Source: Bog-473 sp963804055
GTDB lineage: Bacteria; Actinomycetota; Acidimicrobiia; Acidimicrobiales; RAAP-2
Length of the DNA: 64,000 nt
Reading direction: 5' to 3'
NCBI GenBank assembly: GCA_963804055.1
Contig: CAWDOU010000005.1
Location: forward strand, 682,001-746,000
Positions 7,866 to 16,917 of this stretch are shown here, one piece after another. The first letter of the stretch is position 1. Every line of letters starts with the position of its first letter. A model generated the notes under the pieces. The model was not told the DNA's origin. It searched no databases and saw nothing but the letters and a program-made list of their open reading frames with translations. The translations under genes and the position numbers were made by a program.

Positions 7866-8315
7866 GTGGACCAGTACCTCCCGATCCTGATCCTGGGCGT
7901 GCTCGCCCTTGCTTTCACCGTCTTCTCGCTGGTGTCCTCAGCGATGCTGGCGCCGCGCAAGAAGCCGACCGCCGCCAAGCTGGCGCCCTACGAGTGCGGG
8001 ATCGTCCCCAACCTGGAGCCGCCGCAGCGTTTCCCGGTCCGGTTCTACCTGGTCTCCATGATCTTCATCATCTTCGACATCGAGATCGTGTTCCTCTACC
8101 CCTGGGCGGTGGTCTTCCACCAGATCGCCACATTCGGCCTCATTGAGGTCATCGTCTTCGCCGCCGTGGTCTTCGTGTCCTTCCTCTACCTGATCTCCAA
8201 CGGCGCACTGACCTGGGGGCCCCCGAAGACCCTGCAGTCGGGCATGCCAAGCCGCACGTCCGAGTCGACCATCACCCGCATCAGCGCGGCGAAGAGCCCC
8301 GGTGAGGCGGCCTGA
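7866..8315 (+). CDS. nuoA: NADH-quinone oxidoreductase subunit A
   Basis: First gene of the complex I operon. The 149-residue membrane subunit has three hydrophobic helices (residues ~5-27, 60-85, 90-110). The conserved loop KLAPYECGIVPNLEPPQRFPVRFY lies between the first two, and FDIEIVFLYPWA follows. It sits at the junction of the hydrophilic arm and membrane arm near the quinone pocket. The C-terminal ~30 residues form a polar tail beyond the usual ~120-residue length. GTG at 7866 is chosen because the hydrophobic start follows directly. nuoB begins 3 bases after the stop. Confidence 0.93.
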   Translation: MDQYLPILILGVLALAFTVFSLVSSAMLAPRKKPTAAKLAPYECGIVPNLEPPQRFPVRFYLVSMIFIIFDIEIVFLYPWAVVFHQIATFGLIEVIVFAAVVFVSFLYLISNGALTWGPPKTLQSGMPSRTSESTITRISAAKSPGEAA

Positions 8316-8318
8316 TCG

Positions 8319-8879
8319 ATGGGGTTCGAGGACCTCCAGCACAACTTCCTGACGGGCCGCATCGAGGACCTGGTCAAGTGGGCCCGTCGCAACAGCGTGT
8401 GGCCCGCCACCTTCGGGCTGGCCTGCTGCGCCATTGAGATGATGTCCGTCGGGGCGGCCGATTACGACATCAGCCGTCTCGGCATGGAGGTCTTCCGGGC
8501 CTCGCCGCGCCAGGCCGACCTGATGATCGTGGCCGGACGGGTGTCGCAGAAGATGGCTCCGGTCCTGCGCCAGGTCTACGACCAGATGATGGAGCCCAAG
8601 TGGGTCATCTCCATGGGCGTCTGCGCCTCCACGGGCGGCATGTTCAACAACTACGCCATCGTGCAGGGCGTCGACCAGATCGTTCCGGTCGACGTCTACG
8701 CGCCGGGCTGTCCGCCCTCGCCCGAGACGTTGCTGCACGCCATCCTCACGCTGCACGAGAAGATCCGCACCGGCGAGATCACACGCCGCCCGGGGAGCTC
8801 GATCCCGCCCGGCGAGCAGGCCACCGGCGGCTGGGTGCCCACCGTGCCCGATGCCGTGCGCGTGGCAACGCCACGGTGA
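8319..8879 (+). CDS. nuoB: NADH-quinone oxidoreductase subunit B
   Basis: 186-residue hydrophilic subunit that holds the terminal 4Fe-4S cluster N2, which passes electrons to quinone. The four ligands are visible: C36 and C37 in LACCAIEMM, C102 in GVCASTGG and C131 in APGCPPSPE. The tail after ~residue 155 is extra and Pro/Gly-rich. The gene overlaps nuoC by 4 bases (GTGA). Confidence 0.95.
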   Translation: MGFEDLQHNFLTGRIEDLVKWARRNSVWPATFGLACCAIEMMSVGAADYDISRLGMEVFRASPRQADLMIVAGRVSQKMAPVLRQVYDQMMEPKWVISMGVCASTGGMFNNYAIVQGVDQIVPVDVYAPGCPPSPETLLHAILTLHEKIRTGEITRRPGSSIPPGEQATGGWVPTVPDAVRVATPR

Positions 8880-9397
8880 GCAGCACGAGCTCGGCGAGCG
8901 CCCCGGTGGCCTCGCCCACGAGCATCCTGCCCGATGTCCCACGCCTCCCCGACCGGCTGGTGGACCAGCTCGCCTTTCCGCAGCGCGACACCTACAAGCA
9001 GATGGTGGCCGCCTTCAAGGATGCCGGTTTCGAAACGTGCGCCGACCTGTGCGCCGTCGACTACCTGACCCATCCCGGTCGGACACTGCCGGAGGGTGTC
9101 GCCCCGGAGCGCTTCGAAGTGGTCGTGAACCTGCTGTCGCTGTCCATGCGCCAGCGCGTCCGGATCCGCGTGCAGGTACCTGAGTCTGATCCGACCGTCG
9201 ACAGCGTGACCGACATCTATCCGGGCACCGACGCCATGGAGCGTGAGGCCTACGACATGGTGGGCATCGTCTTCGCGGACCACCCCGACATGACCCGCAT
9301 CCTCATGCCCGAGGAATGGGAGGGTCACCCGCTGCGCAAGGACTACGGCGTCGGACGGGTGCCGGTGCAGTTCAAGGAAGCGCCCGGACCGCGATGA
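8876..9397 (+). CDS. nuoC: NADH-quinone oxidoreductase subunit C
   Basis: 173-residue peripheral-arm subunit (30 kDa family). The signature YPGTDAMEREAYDMVGIVF followed by HPDMTRILMPEEWEGHPLRKDY is intact. The chosen GTG at 8876 overlaps the nuoB stop in a GTGA. It gives a short Ser/Ala-rich leader before the conserved FPQRDTYKQMV region. An ATGA overlap with nuoD at 9394-9397 continues the coupled layout of the operon. Confidence 0.93.
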   Translation: MSSTSSASAPVASPTSILPDVPRLPDRLVDQLAFPQRDTYKQMVAAFKDAGFETCADLCAVDYLTHPGRTLPEGVAPERFEVVVNLLSLSMRQRVRIRVQVPESDPTVDSVTDIYPGTDAMEREAYDMVGIVFADHPDMTRILMPEEWEGHPLRKDYGVGRVPVQFKEAPGPR

Positions 9398-10788
9398 CCG
9401 ACCACGACCACGACGACGAGCACGCCGCCGAGGACGCGGAGCACGAGGCCTTCGAGGAGGCCGAGGAGCGCGCGCTGGTGGCGGAGACCTCGGAGGGCGC
9501 CCAGGAGCTGATGCCCCGGGGGACGACCTCCCCCGGCGAGCTGCGTCAGGAGGTCGGCGCCGTCCTGCGCCTGCCCGAGGGCGGGTTCGTCAACCCGGGC
9601 GACATCGACATCGAGCGCCGCGACGACCAGACGATGATCATCAACATGGGCCCGCAGCACCCGTCGACCCACGGCGTGCTGCGCCTCATGCTCGAGCTCG
9701 ACGGTGAGACCGTGCTGCGGACCAAGCCGATCATCGGCTACCTGCACACAGGCATGGAGAAGCAGGGGGAGGAGCTGACCTACGTCCAGGGCGCCACCAA
9801 CGTGACGCGCATGGACTACCTGTCGCCGTTGCACAACGAGCTGGTGTTCTCCCTCGCCACCGAGGCGTTGCTGGACGTCGAGATCCCGCCCCGCGCCGTC
9901 TGGATCCGCATGCTGATGGCCGAGCTCAACCGCGTGTCGTCGCACCTCATGTGGATGGCCACCAACGGCATGGACCTCGGGTCCACGTCCATGATGATCT
10001 ACGGCTTCCGCGAGCGCGAAATGGTCCTGGCCTTCTTCGAGAAGACGACCGGGCTGCGCATGAACCACAACTTCATCCGGCCCGGTGGCGTGGCCGCCGA
10101 CCTGCCCGACGGGTGGCAGGACGACATGGAGGTCCTCTGCGACACCGTCCTGGCCCGCAGCTACGAGTACGACGAGCTGCTGACCGGCCAGCCGATCTTC
10201 CGGGAGCGCACCGAGGCCGTCGGCAACATCTCGGCCGAGGAGGCGCTGGCCCTCTCCGTGACCGGTCCGATCCTGCGCTCGACCGGCGTGCCCTGGGACC
10301 TGCGCCGCACCATGCCCTACCTGGCCTACGACAAGCTCGACTTCGACGTCATCGTCGGCAGCTACGGCGACAACTTCGACCGCTACTCGGTGCGCCTCAA
10401 CGAGATTCGCGAGTCCGTCAAGATGATCCGCCAGATCACCGAGATGATGCCCCCCGGTGACTACCGGGTGCAGGACCGCAAGGTCACGCCGCCGCCGCGG
10501 GCGCGCATCGACGAGAGCATGGAAGCGCTGATCCATCACTTCAAGATCTTCACCGAGGGCTTCCGCGTGCCCGAGGGCGAGGTCTACGTGGCGATCGAGT
10601 CGCCGCGCGGCGAGCTCGGCTGCTACATGGTGTCGGACGGGACGTCCAAGCCGTACCGGATGCACATCCGCGGTCCGAGCTTCGTCAACCTGCAGGCGCT
10701 GCCGCTGCTCCTGCGGGGCGGCCTGATGGCCGACGCCGTCGCCGTGATCTCGTCGGTCGACCCCGTCATGGGCGAGGTGGACCGGTGA
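9394..10788 (+). CDS. nuoD: NADH-quinone oxidoreductase subunit D with acidic/His N-terminal extension
   Basis: 464-residue 49 kDa-type subunit that lines the quinone-binding cavity with NuoB. The conserved core starts near residue 82 with INMGPQHPSTHGVLRLMLELDG; GYLHTGMEK and the family C-terminus SVDPVMGEVDR are present. Before it lies an unusual ~75-residue leader that begins MTDHDHDDEHAAEDAEHE and is strongly acidic with many histidines. The leader could bind metal or steer assembly (inference). The ATG overlaps the nuoC stop, so the leader is probably really translated. An alternative start inside the leader cannot be excluded. Confidence 0.93.
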   Translation: MTDHDHDDEHAAEDAEHEAFEEAEERALVAETSEGAQELMPRGTTSPGELRQEVGAVLRLPEGGFVNPGDIDIERRDDQTMIINMGPQHPSTHGVLRLMLELDGETVLRTKPIIGYLHTGMEKQGEELTYVQGATNVTRMDYLSPLHNELVFSLATEALLDVEIPPRAVWIRMLMAELNRVSSHLMWMATNGMDLGSTSMMIYGFREREMVLAFFEKTTGLRMNHNFIRPGGVAADLPDGWQDDMEVLCDTVLARSYEYDELLTGQPIFRERTEAVGNISAEEALALSVTGPILRSTGVPWDLRRTMPYLAYDKLDFDVIVGSYGDNFDRYSVRLNEIRESVKMIRQITEMMPPGDYRVQDRKVTPPPRARIDESMEALIHHFKIFTEGFRVPEGEVYVAIESPRGELGCYMVSDGTSKPYRMHIRGPSFVNLQALPLLLRGGLMADAVAVISSVDPVMGEVDR

Positions 10789-11411
10789 GCCATCTCAACG
10801 CCGACATCCGGACGCGGGCCGAGGAGCTCGTGGCGCTCTACCCCGAGAAGCGCTCCGCCCTCATTCCGCTGTGCCATCTGGCCCAGGAGCAGGACGGCTG
10901 GTTGACCCCCGGGGCGGTGAGCGAGATCGCCGAGCTGTGCGGCGTCACCGCGGCCGAGGTGCAGGGCACCGCCACCTTCTACGACATGCTCCACACCGAG
11001 CCGGTCGGGACGTACGCCGTCGCCGTGTGCACCAACATCGCCTGCCTGCTCGGCGGGGCGCTCGAATTGCTGGAGCACGCCGAGGCCACTCTCGGCGTGC
11101 GCGCCGGCGGCACCACCCCCGACGGGGTGTTCACCCTGCACGAGGCGGAGTGCCTGGCCGACTGCGACAAGACGCCCTGCGTCCAGGTCAACCATCGCTA
11201 CGTGGGGGCGCAGACACCCGAGAGCTTCGACACGCTGGTGGCGGACCTGCGCGCCGGCCGGCTGGACGACACCGTGCCCCACCACGGCACGCTCGTGCGC
11301 GTGCGCCGCAGCGTCGGCCTGCAGGCCGACCGTGCCGCCATCGAGGGCGAGCGGGCGGCTGTCGCCCGGGAGCAGGCGGCCCGCGCCGCCGGCGGGGAGA
11401 AGGAGTCCTGA
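10785..11411 (+). CDS. nuoE: NADH-quinone oxidoreductase subunit E
   Basis: 208-residue thioredoxin-fold 2Fe-2S subunit (24 kDa family) next to the NADH site. Cluster ligands are C82 and C87 (CTNIAC) and C123 and C127 (CLADC). The helical N-terminal domain with CHLAQEQDGWL is intact. The final ~45 residues are an Arg/Ala/Glu-rich tail beyond the family core. GTG start overlaps nuoD (GTGA), and the stop overlaps the nuoF ATG by one base. Confidence 0.94.
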   Translation: MSHLNADIRTRAEELVALYPEKRSALIPLCHLAQEQDGWLTPGAVSEIAELCGVTAAEVQGTATFYDMLHTEPVGTYAVAVCTNIACLLGGALELLEHAEATLGVRAGGTTPDGVFTLHEAECLADCDKTPCVQVNHRYVGAQTPESFDTLVADLRAGRLDDTVPHHGTLVRVRRSVGLQADRAAIEGERAAVAREQAARAAGGEKES

Positions 11412-12715
11412 TGGCCATCACGGACGCCCCCAAGATCGTCACGGCGCGCCTCGGCTTCGAGGACTCGTTCACCCTGGAGCGGTATCTGGCCACCGGCGGC
11501 TACGACGGCCTACGCAAGGCGCTGACCATGACACCCGAGGCGGTGGCGGCCGAGGTCGACGCGGCCAGCCTGCTCGGCCGCGGCGGCGCCGGCTTCCCGG
11601 CCGGGCGCAAGTGGTCGATGCTGCGCAAGAACCCGGTCACCTACCTGGTGATCAACGGGGACGAGTCCGAGCCGGCCACCTTCAAGGACCACATGCTCAT
11701 TGAGGGCGACCCGCACCAGATCCTCGAGGGGGTTCTGATCTCGGCCTACGCGCTGCAGGTCAGCCAGGCGTTCATCTACCTGCGCGGGGAGTTCGCCCTC
11801 GGCCTCGAGCGCCTGCAGACGGCGCTGAACGAGGCGTACGCCCACGGCGCCGTCGGGAGCAACATCTTCGGGTCGGGCTTCTCGCTCGACGTCGTGGTGC
11901 ACCCCGGTGCCGGCGCCTACATCTGCGGCGAGGAGACGGCGCTGCTCGAGTCGCTCGAGGGCAAGCGCGGCTTCCCGCGCATCAAGCCCCCCTTCTTTCC
12001 CGCCGCCATCGGCCTCTACGGCGAGCCCACCGTGGTCAACAACGTTGAAACCATGGCCAACATCCCCTGGATCGTGAACAACGGCGGCGCCGCCTTCGCC
12101 GCTTTGGGCTCCGGCCGCTCGACGGGGACGCGGCTCTTCGCGCTCGCGGGACACGTGCGCAATCCCGGGAACTACGAGCTCGAAATGGTCAAGACGACGT
12201 TCCGCGACCTGATCTACGCCCCGGTGCTCGGCGGGGGCATCCGCGGCTCCAACACACTGAAGGCGTTCATCCCCGGCGGCGTGTCCGCCCCGTGGTTCGG
12301 CCCGGATCAGGTGGACCTCCCGCTCGGCCAGGACGAGGTGGGCGACGCCGGGTCCATGCTCGGCTCGGGCTCGGTCGTGGTCATGGACTCGGCCACCTGC
12401 ATGGTGCGGGCCGCCTGGCGAATCACCAAATTCTTCTCCCGCGAGTCGTGCGGTCAGTGCACGCCGTGTCGCGAGGGCTCGGGCTGGCTCGAGCGCATCA
12501 TGTACCGAATTGAGAACGGCGCCGGTCGCGAGGAAGATCTGGATCTCCTCATGGACCTGTGCGACAACATCTCTCCCGGCGTGGCCTGGCCCCCGCAGCA
12601 GACGACCATCTGCGTCCTCGGCCCGTCGATCCCGTCGTCCATCGCTTCGGGCATCCGCATGTTCCGAGACGAGTTCCTGGTGCACGTGAAGGAAGGGGGG
12701 TGTCCCTTTGACTGA
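11411..12715 (+). CDS. nuoF: NADH-quinone oxidoreductase subunit F
   Basis: 434-residue NADH- and FMN-binding subunit where electrons enter complex I. GRGGAGFPAGRKW near 58-70 and GDESEPATFKDH form the nucleotide/FMN region. GAGAYICGEETALLESLEG is the classic FMN signature. The N3 4Fe-4S ligands are C347, C350 and C353 in SCGQCTPCREG and C401 in TTICVLG. The spacing from the third to the fourth cysteine is 48, longer than the ~41 of well-studied enzymes, with an inserted SPGVAWPPQQ segment. It is preceded by nuoE and overlaps nuoG by 8 bases. Confidence 0.95.
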   Translation: MAITDAPKIVTARLGFEDSFTLERYLATGGYDGLRKALTMTPEAVAAEVDAASLLGRGGAGFPAGRKWSMLRKNPVTYLVINGDESEPATFKDHMLIEGDPHQILEGVLISAYALQVSQAFIYLRGEFALGLERLQTALNEAYAHGAVGSNIFGSGFSLDVVVHPGAGAYICGEETALLESLEGKRGFPRIKPPFFPAAIGLYGEPTVVNNVETMANIPWIVNNGGAAFAALGSGRSTGTRLFALAGHVRNPGNYELEMVKTTFRDLIYAPVLGGGIRGSNTLKAFIPGGVSAPWFGPDQVDLPLGQDEVGDAGSMLGSGSVVVMDSATCMVRAAWRITKFFSRESCGQCTPCREGSGWLERIMYRIENGAGREEDLDLLMDLCDNISPGVAWPPQQTTICVLGPSIPSSIASGIRMFRDEFLVHVKEGGCPFD

Positions 12716-14057
12716 CACGGCCAAGACCAAGAACCCCACCGACGCGCTGTCCGCCGAGGCCAAGGACGACGGGACGCACACGTTCACGCTCGACGGGCGC
12801 GAGGTCAGCGCGAAGAAGGGCGAGCTGCTGATCGCCGCGGCCGAGCGCGCCGGGACCTACATCCCCCGCTTCTGCTACCACCCGCGGATGGAGCCCGTCG
12901 GCATGTGCCGCATGTGCCTGGTCGAGGTGGAGGGCCCGCGGGGCGCCACCCTGCAGCCGGCCTGCTTCATCGAGGCCGGCGAGGGCATGGTCGTCGACAC
13001 CACCTCGGAGAAGGTCAAGAAGGCCCAGGACGGCGTGCTCGAGTTCCTGCTCGCCAACCACCCGCTCGACTGCCCGGTGTGCGACAAGGGTGGCGAGTGC
13101 CCGCTGCAGGACCAGACGCTGGCCTACGGCCCGGGCGAGACGCGCTTCATTGAGGAGAAGCGCCACTTCGAGAAGCCGATCGCCATCTCGGACCTGGTGC
13201 TGCTCGACCGTGAGCGCTGCATTCAGTGCGCCCGCTGCACCCGCTTCGCCTCCGAGGTGGCCGGCGAGGCACAGATCGACTTCGCCGGGCGCGGCGAGGC
13301 CGTCGAGGTCTCGACCTTCCCCACCGAGCCCTTCTCCTCCTACTTCAGCGGCAACACCGTGCAGATCTGCCCGGTCGGCGCGCTCACCGCGACGCCCTAC
13401 CGCTTCACGGCCCGCCCCTGGGACCTCGACCAGGTCGAGTCCACCTGCACCGCTTGCTCCGTGGGCTGCCGGGTCGCCGTGCAGTCGTCGCAGAACCGCC
13501 TGACCCGGCTGCTCGGCATCGACTCCGAGCCGGTCAACCACGGCTGGCTGTGTGACAAGGGCCGCTTCTCCTTCGAGTCGGTCAACGGCGACGAGGTCGA
13601 CAACGGCCCACAGCAGCCCGAGAGGTGGCCGACGAGGTGGCCGACGAGGCCGTCGACGTCGCGCCCGCCACGGCATCGCAGGTGGTCAGCCTCGGCGCCA
13701 GCCGCGGCCAGTTCCTGGGCGAGGCGCGCGAGACGGGACGCTTCGAGCACGGCCGCCTGGTGGAGCCGCGCGTGCGCAAGGAGGGGGAGCTTGTCCCGGT
13801 CAGCTGGGGCGAGGCCCTGTCTGCCGCGGCCGCGGGCCTCTCCGCCGCCAAGTCCGCGGGCGGTGCCGGCGCGGTGGCGCTCATCGGCGGCGCCCGGCTC
13901 ACGAACGAAGCCGCCTACGCCTGGGCCAAGCTGGCCAAGGGCGTCATCGGGACCGACTCGGTCGACGCACAGCTGGGCGACGGCCTCCCCGCGGACCTCG
14001 TCTTGGGACTGCCGCGTGCGACCATCGACGAGGCCTGCGCGGCGCCGGTGTTGCTGA
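12708..14057 (+). CDS. nuoG: NADH-quinone oxidoreductase subunit G, N-terminal part (frameshifted)
   Basis: The first ~305 residues are genuine NuoG: 2Fe-2S ligands in RFCYHPRMEPVGMCRMC and PAC, N5 in HPLDCPVCDKGGEC, N4 in CIQCARC and ICPVG, and an N7-type CTACSVGC with a distal WLCDKG. After GDEVDNGPQQPE (about base 13622) this frame turns into Arg/Pro/Trp-rich nonsense up to the stop at 14057, while true NuoG sequence continues in another frame. Inserting one G at about 13620-13624 would read Q-P-E-E-V-A-D-E-V-A-D and join the halves. It is either a sequencing/assembly error or a real one-base deletion; this subunit is normally needed in complex I. Confidence 0.85.
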   Translation: MTDTAKTKNPTDALSAEAKDDGTHTFTLDGREVSAKKGELLIAAAERAGTYIPRFCYHPRMEPVGMCRMCLVEVEGPRGATLQPACFIEAGEGMVVDTTSEKVKKAQDGVLEFLLANHPLDCPVCDKGGECPLQDQTLAYGPGETRFIEEKRHFEKPIAISDLVLLDRERCIQCARCTRFASEVAGEAQIDFAGRGEAVEVSTFPTEPFSSYFSGNTVQICPVGALTATPYRFTARPWDLDQVESTCTACSVGCRVAVQSSQNRLTRLLGIDSEPVNHGWLCDKGRFSFESVNGDEVDNGPQQPERWPTRWPTRPSTSRPPRHRRWSASAPAAASSWARRARRDASSTAAWWSRACARRGSLSRSAGARPCLPRPRASPPPSPRAVPARWRSSAAPGSRTKPPTPGPSWPRASSGPTRSTHSWATASPRTSSWDCRVRPSTRPARRRCC

Positions 14058-15631
14058 CGCTCGCCGGCGACCTGCGCGAGGAGCTGCCGGTGCTCTTCCT
14101 GCGCCTGCGCGAGGCCGTGGTCGGCGGCGGCACGCAACTGGTCGAGATCGCACCGGCGTCCACGGCGCTGACCGCGCTGGCATCGGTATCGCTGCGCATC
14201 CGCCCCGGCGACGCGCCGCTCATGGCCCGTGCGGTCACCGGCGACGCCGCGGCGTCCACCGCACTGGGTGCGCACCCCGAAGGGGCGGCCGTGACGACGG
14301 ACCAACTCGAGACGGCGCGCGGCCTCCTGGGCGCCCGCCCCGACGGCGAGGGCGTCGTGATCGTGGCCGGCCGGCCCTCGTACGCCGAATCGGGCGATGT
14401 CGCCGCCGAGGCCGTGCGCGCGCTCGCCGCCGCGCTGCCCAAGGCCACCTTCCTCCCGGCACTCCGCCGGGGCAACGTCTTCGGTGCGCTCGACATGGGC
14501 CTGGCGCCCGGGCTGCTCCCGGGTCGGGTCAGCCTCAGCGCGGGTCGCCAGCGCTTCACCGCCGCCTGGGGCTCGGTCCCCGCCGCCACCGGCCTGTCGA
14601 CGGCCGACATCCTCGCCTCCATGGCGGGTGAGAGCGACGGCGCCGCTCCGGGCAGCGCCGTACGCGCCCTCGTGCTGCTGGGCGCCGACCCGCTGGACGA
14701 CTTCCCCGACCGCGCCGTGGCCGAGAAGGCACTGGGGGCGGGACACTTCGTGGTCGCCGTCACGGGCCACCCGTCGGAGTCGGTCGACGCGCACGCAGAC
14801 GTCGTGCTGCCGTGCGCGGTGACGCACGAGCGGGCGGGCACCACGACGAACATAGAGGGGCGGGTCAGCCGCCTCGGTCCCAAACTGTCGGCGCCCGGCT
14901 TCGCCTGGCCCGACTGGATGATCGCCGCCGAGCTCGCCGCGGCCCTCGGCGCCGACCTCGGCCTCGCCAGCGACAACGACCTCTCCGACGAGCTGGCGCG
15001 CACCGCGCCGGCCTACGCCGGGCTGACCCAGCAGGTCCTGCACTCCGACGTGGCGCACGACGGCATCCTCGTCCCGCTCACGGGGAACGAGGACCACCGC
15101 GACGACGTCAGCCCCATCGATCCCGTGGCGCTGCCCGGTGTCGAGTCGGTCGAGCGCCAGGGCGCGCCGCCGCGCGTCGGCACCGGCAGCAGCAGCCCCG
15201 CCAATGAGCGTGTCCCCGAATTGGGCAGCCCGCCGCCCCTGCTCTCCGGGACCGGTGCCGGCGGCGCCGAGCCGCTGGCCATCCCCAAGCCCGACAGCTA
15301 CAGCCTCCGTCTCGTGTCGGGTCGCCGCCTCTACGACGCCGGCAGCTCCGTGACCGGCTCCCCGTCGCTGACACCGCTCGTGCCCACGCTGGTGGCGCGG
15401 GCGAACCCCTACGACCTCGACCGCCTCGGCGCGCATACGGGCGACCGCGTCAAGGTGCGTTCGGCGCGGGGCGAGTTGATCCTGGCCGCCGAGTCCGACG
15501 AGGGCGTGGCCCGCGGCGTCGTCGCCATCGACTTCAACGTGCCCGGCGGCGAGAGCGCACCGCCCAACGCGGTGGCCACGCTCATCGACAGCCGCCAGCC
15601 GGTGACCGACGTGCGACTGGAGTCGGTGTGA
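13625..15631 (+). CDS. nuoG: NADH-quinone oxidoreductase subunit G, C-terminal part (frameshifted)
   Basis: This frame carries the molybdopterin-oxidoreductase-like body of NuoG: EGELVPVSWGEAL, VALIGGARLTNEAAYAWAKL, LLGADPLDDFP, VVLPCAVTHERAGTTTNIEGR and, after a Pro/Gly/Ser-rich linker, a C-terminal molydopterin-dinucleotide-binding-like domain (SGRRLYDAGSS to the end). It has no start signal of its own; the GTG at 13625 is merely the first possible codon in the frame. It is best read as the continuation of the gene that starts at 12708. The stop overlaps the nuoH GTG. No catalytic role is expected; the domain is structural in complex I. Confidence 0.85.
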   Translation: MADEVADEAVDVAPATASQVVSLGASRGQFLGEARETGRFEHGRLVEPRVRKEGELVPVSWGEALSAAAAGLSAAKSAGGAGAVALIGGARLTNEAAYAWAKLAKGVIGTDSVDAQLGDGLPADLVLGLPRATIDEACAAPVLLTLAGDLREELPVLFLRLREAVVGGGTQLVEIAPASTALTALASVSLRIRPGDAPLMARAVTGDAAASTALGAHPEGAAVTTDQLETARGLLGARPDGEGVVIVAGRPSYAESGDVAAEAVRALAAALPKATFLPALRRGNVFGALDMGLAPGLLPGRVSLSAGRQRFTAAWGSVPAATGLSTADILASMAGESDGAAPGSAVRALVLLGADPLDDFPDRAVAEKALGAGHFVVAVTGHPSESVDAHADVVLPCAVTHERAGTTTNIEGRVSRLGPKLSAPGFAWPDWMIAAELAAALGADLGLASDNDLSDELARTAPAYAGLTQQVLHSDVAHDGILVPLTGNEDHRDDVSPIDPVALPGVESVERQGAPPRVGTGSSSPANERVPELGSPPPLLSGTGAGGAEPLAIPKPDSYSLRLVSGRRLYDAGSSVTGSPSLTPLVPTLVARANPYDLDRLGAHTGDRVKVRSARGELILAAESDEGVARGVVAIDFNVPGGESAPPNAVATLIDSRQPVTDVRLESV

Positions 15632-16917
15632 TCGCGGCCGCCGCCCTCCTGTCCAACTCCGCCCCGCTGCTGACGCACAGCGCCGACAGCGGCAACGGCG
15701 ATCCGCTCTTCGCGTTCGGCCTCAACTGGGAGGTCTGGCTGATCCTGATCATCAAGTGCCTGGTCGCCTTCGTGGCGCTGCTGGTCGCCACCGCACTCAT
15801 GATCTGGTTCGAGCGCAAGGTGATCTCGGACATGCAGAGCCGCGTCGGCCCCAACCGGGCCGGGCCGTGGGGGCTGCTGCAGACCCTGGCCGACGGGACC
15901 AAGCTCGTCTTCAAGGAGGACCTGCTCCCGGACCGCGCCGACTCCTTCGTCTTCAAGCTGGCGCCGTACCTCTCGGTGATCCCGGCCGTGCTGATCTTCA
16001 CCGTCGTGCCGGTCGGCGGCGTCATCACCATCGGCAGCCACACGTTCGAGCTGCAGGTGGCCGACCCGCCCATGGGGATCCTGCTCGTGCTGGCCATGTC
16101 CGGCATCGCGGTCTACGGCGTCATGCTGGCGGGCTGGTCGTCGGGGTCGAAGTACCCGCTGCTCGGCTCGGTGCGCGCGTCGGCCCAGGTCATCTCCTAC
16201 GAGGCCGCCCTGGGCATGACCACGGTCATGGTCGTCCTGGTGACGGGCTCGCTGTCGACGCGGGCCATCGTGGCGTCGCAGTCGAACGGGTTCTGGAACT
16301 GGAACCTCATCCGGCTCGGCTTCCTGCCCTTCATCTTCTTCATGATCGCCATCACGGCCGAGCTGACCCGCCCGCCCTTCGACCTGACCGAGGCCGAGCA
16401 GGAGCTGGTCGGCGGCTTCCACACCGAGTACTCGTCCATCCGCTTCGGACTGTTCTTCCTGGCCGAGTTCATGAACACCATCACGATGTCCGCCATCGTG
16501 GTGACGCTCTTCTTCGGCGGCCCCAACGGTTACATCTTCCACATCCCGGGGGCCACCATCTACATGCCGATCATCTACTTCCTCCTGAAGACGGTGGCCT
16601 TCTGCTTCATTTACGTGTGGTTCCGTGCCGCGCTGCCCCGCCTGCGCTACGACCAGCTGATGGATCTCGGCTGGAAGCGCCTCATCCCGATGACCCTCGG
16701 CTGGCTGCTGCTGGTGGCCGGCGTCATCGCCTGGGGCTGGGCCATGCTGTGGCTGCTGCCCGTCGTGATCCTGGCCTCGTTCCTGCTCATCCGGGCGAAC
16801 AAACTGGGCAACGGCCGCAGTGACGACGACATCATCATTCCGGTCATCGGCGGCCGGGTGACGCGGGCGCCCCGCATGTCGACGGTGCCCGACCCCGTTC
16901 CGGGAGGGAAGGCCTGA
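15628..16917 (+). CDS. nuoH: NADH-quinone oxidoreductase subunit H
   Basis: 429-residue membrane subunit with about eight to nine transmembrane helices that forms much of the quinone chamber and links to the proton channels. FERKVISDMQSRVGPNRAGPWGLLQ and AELTRPPFDLTEAEQELVGGFHTEYS are the two family signatures. The polar C-terminal tail (after ~395) is somewhat long. The GTG start overlaps the nuoG stop, and the stop overlaps the nuoI ATG by one base. Confidence 0.95.
   Translation: MIAAAALLSNSAPLLTHSADSGNGDPLFAFGLNWEVWLILIIKCLVAFVALLVATALMIWFERKVISDMQSRVGPNRAGPWGLLQTLADGTKLVFKEDLLPDRADSFVFKLAPYLSVIPAVLIFTVVPVGGVITIGSHTFELQVADPPMGILLVLAMSGIAVYGVMLAGWSSGSKYPLLGSVRASAQVISYEAALGMTTVMVVLVTGSLSTRAIVASQSNGFWNWNLIRLGFLPFIFFMIAITAELTRPPFDLTEAEQELVGGFHTEYSSIRFGLFFLAEFMNTITMSAIVVTLFFGGPNGYIFHIPGATIYMPIIYFLLKTVAFCFIYVWFRAALPRLRYDQLMDLGWKRLIPMTLGWLLLVAGVIAWGWAMLWLLPVVILASFLLIRANKLGNGRSDDDIIIPVIGGRVTRAPRMSTVPDPVPGGKA

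Noticed and set aside
13605..13660. Programmed -1 ribosomal frameshift in nuoG
   Set aside because: No X-XXY-YYZ slippery heptamer and no strong downstream structure; a one-base deletion in a tandem repeat explains the shift better.
13397..15436. 679-codon open frame on the minus strand across nuoG
   Set aside because: Antisense to NuoG, Arg/Gly/His-rich with no motif; arises from third-position GC bias.
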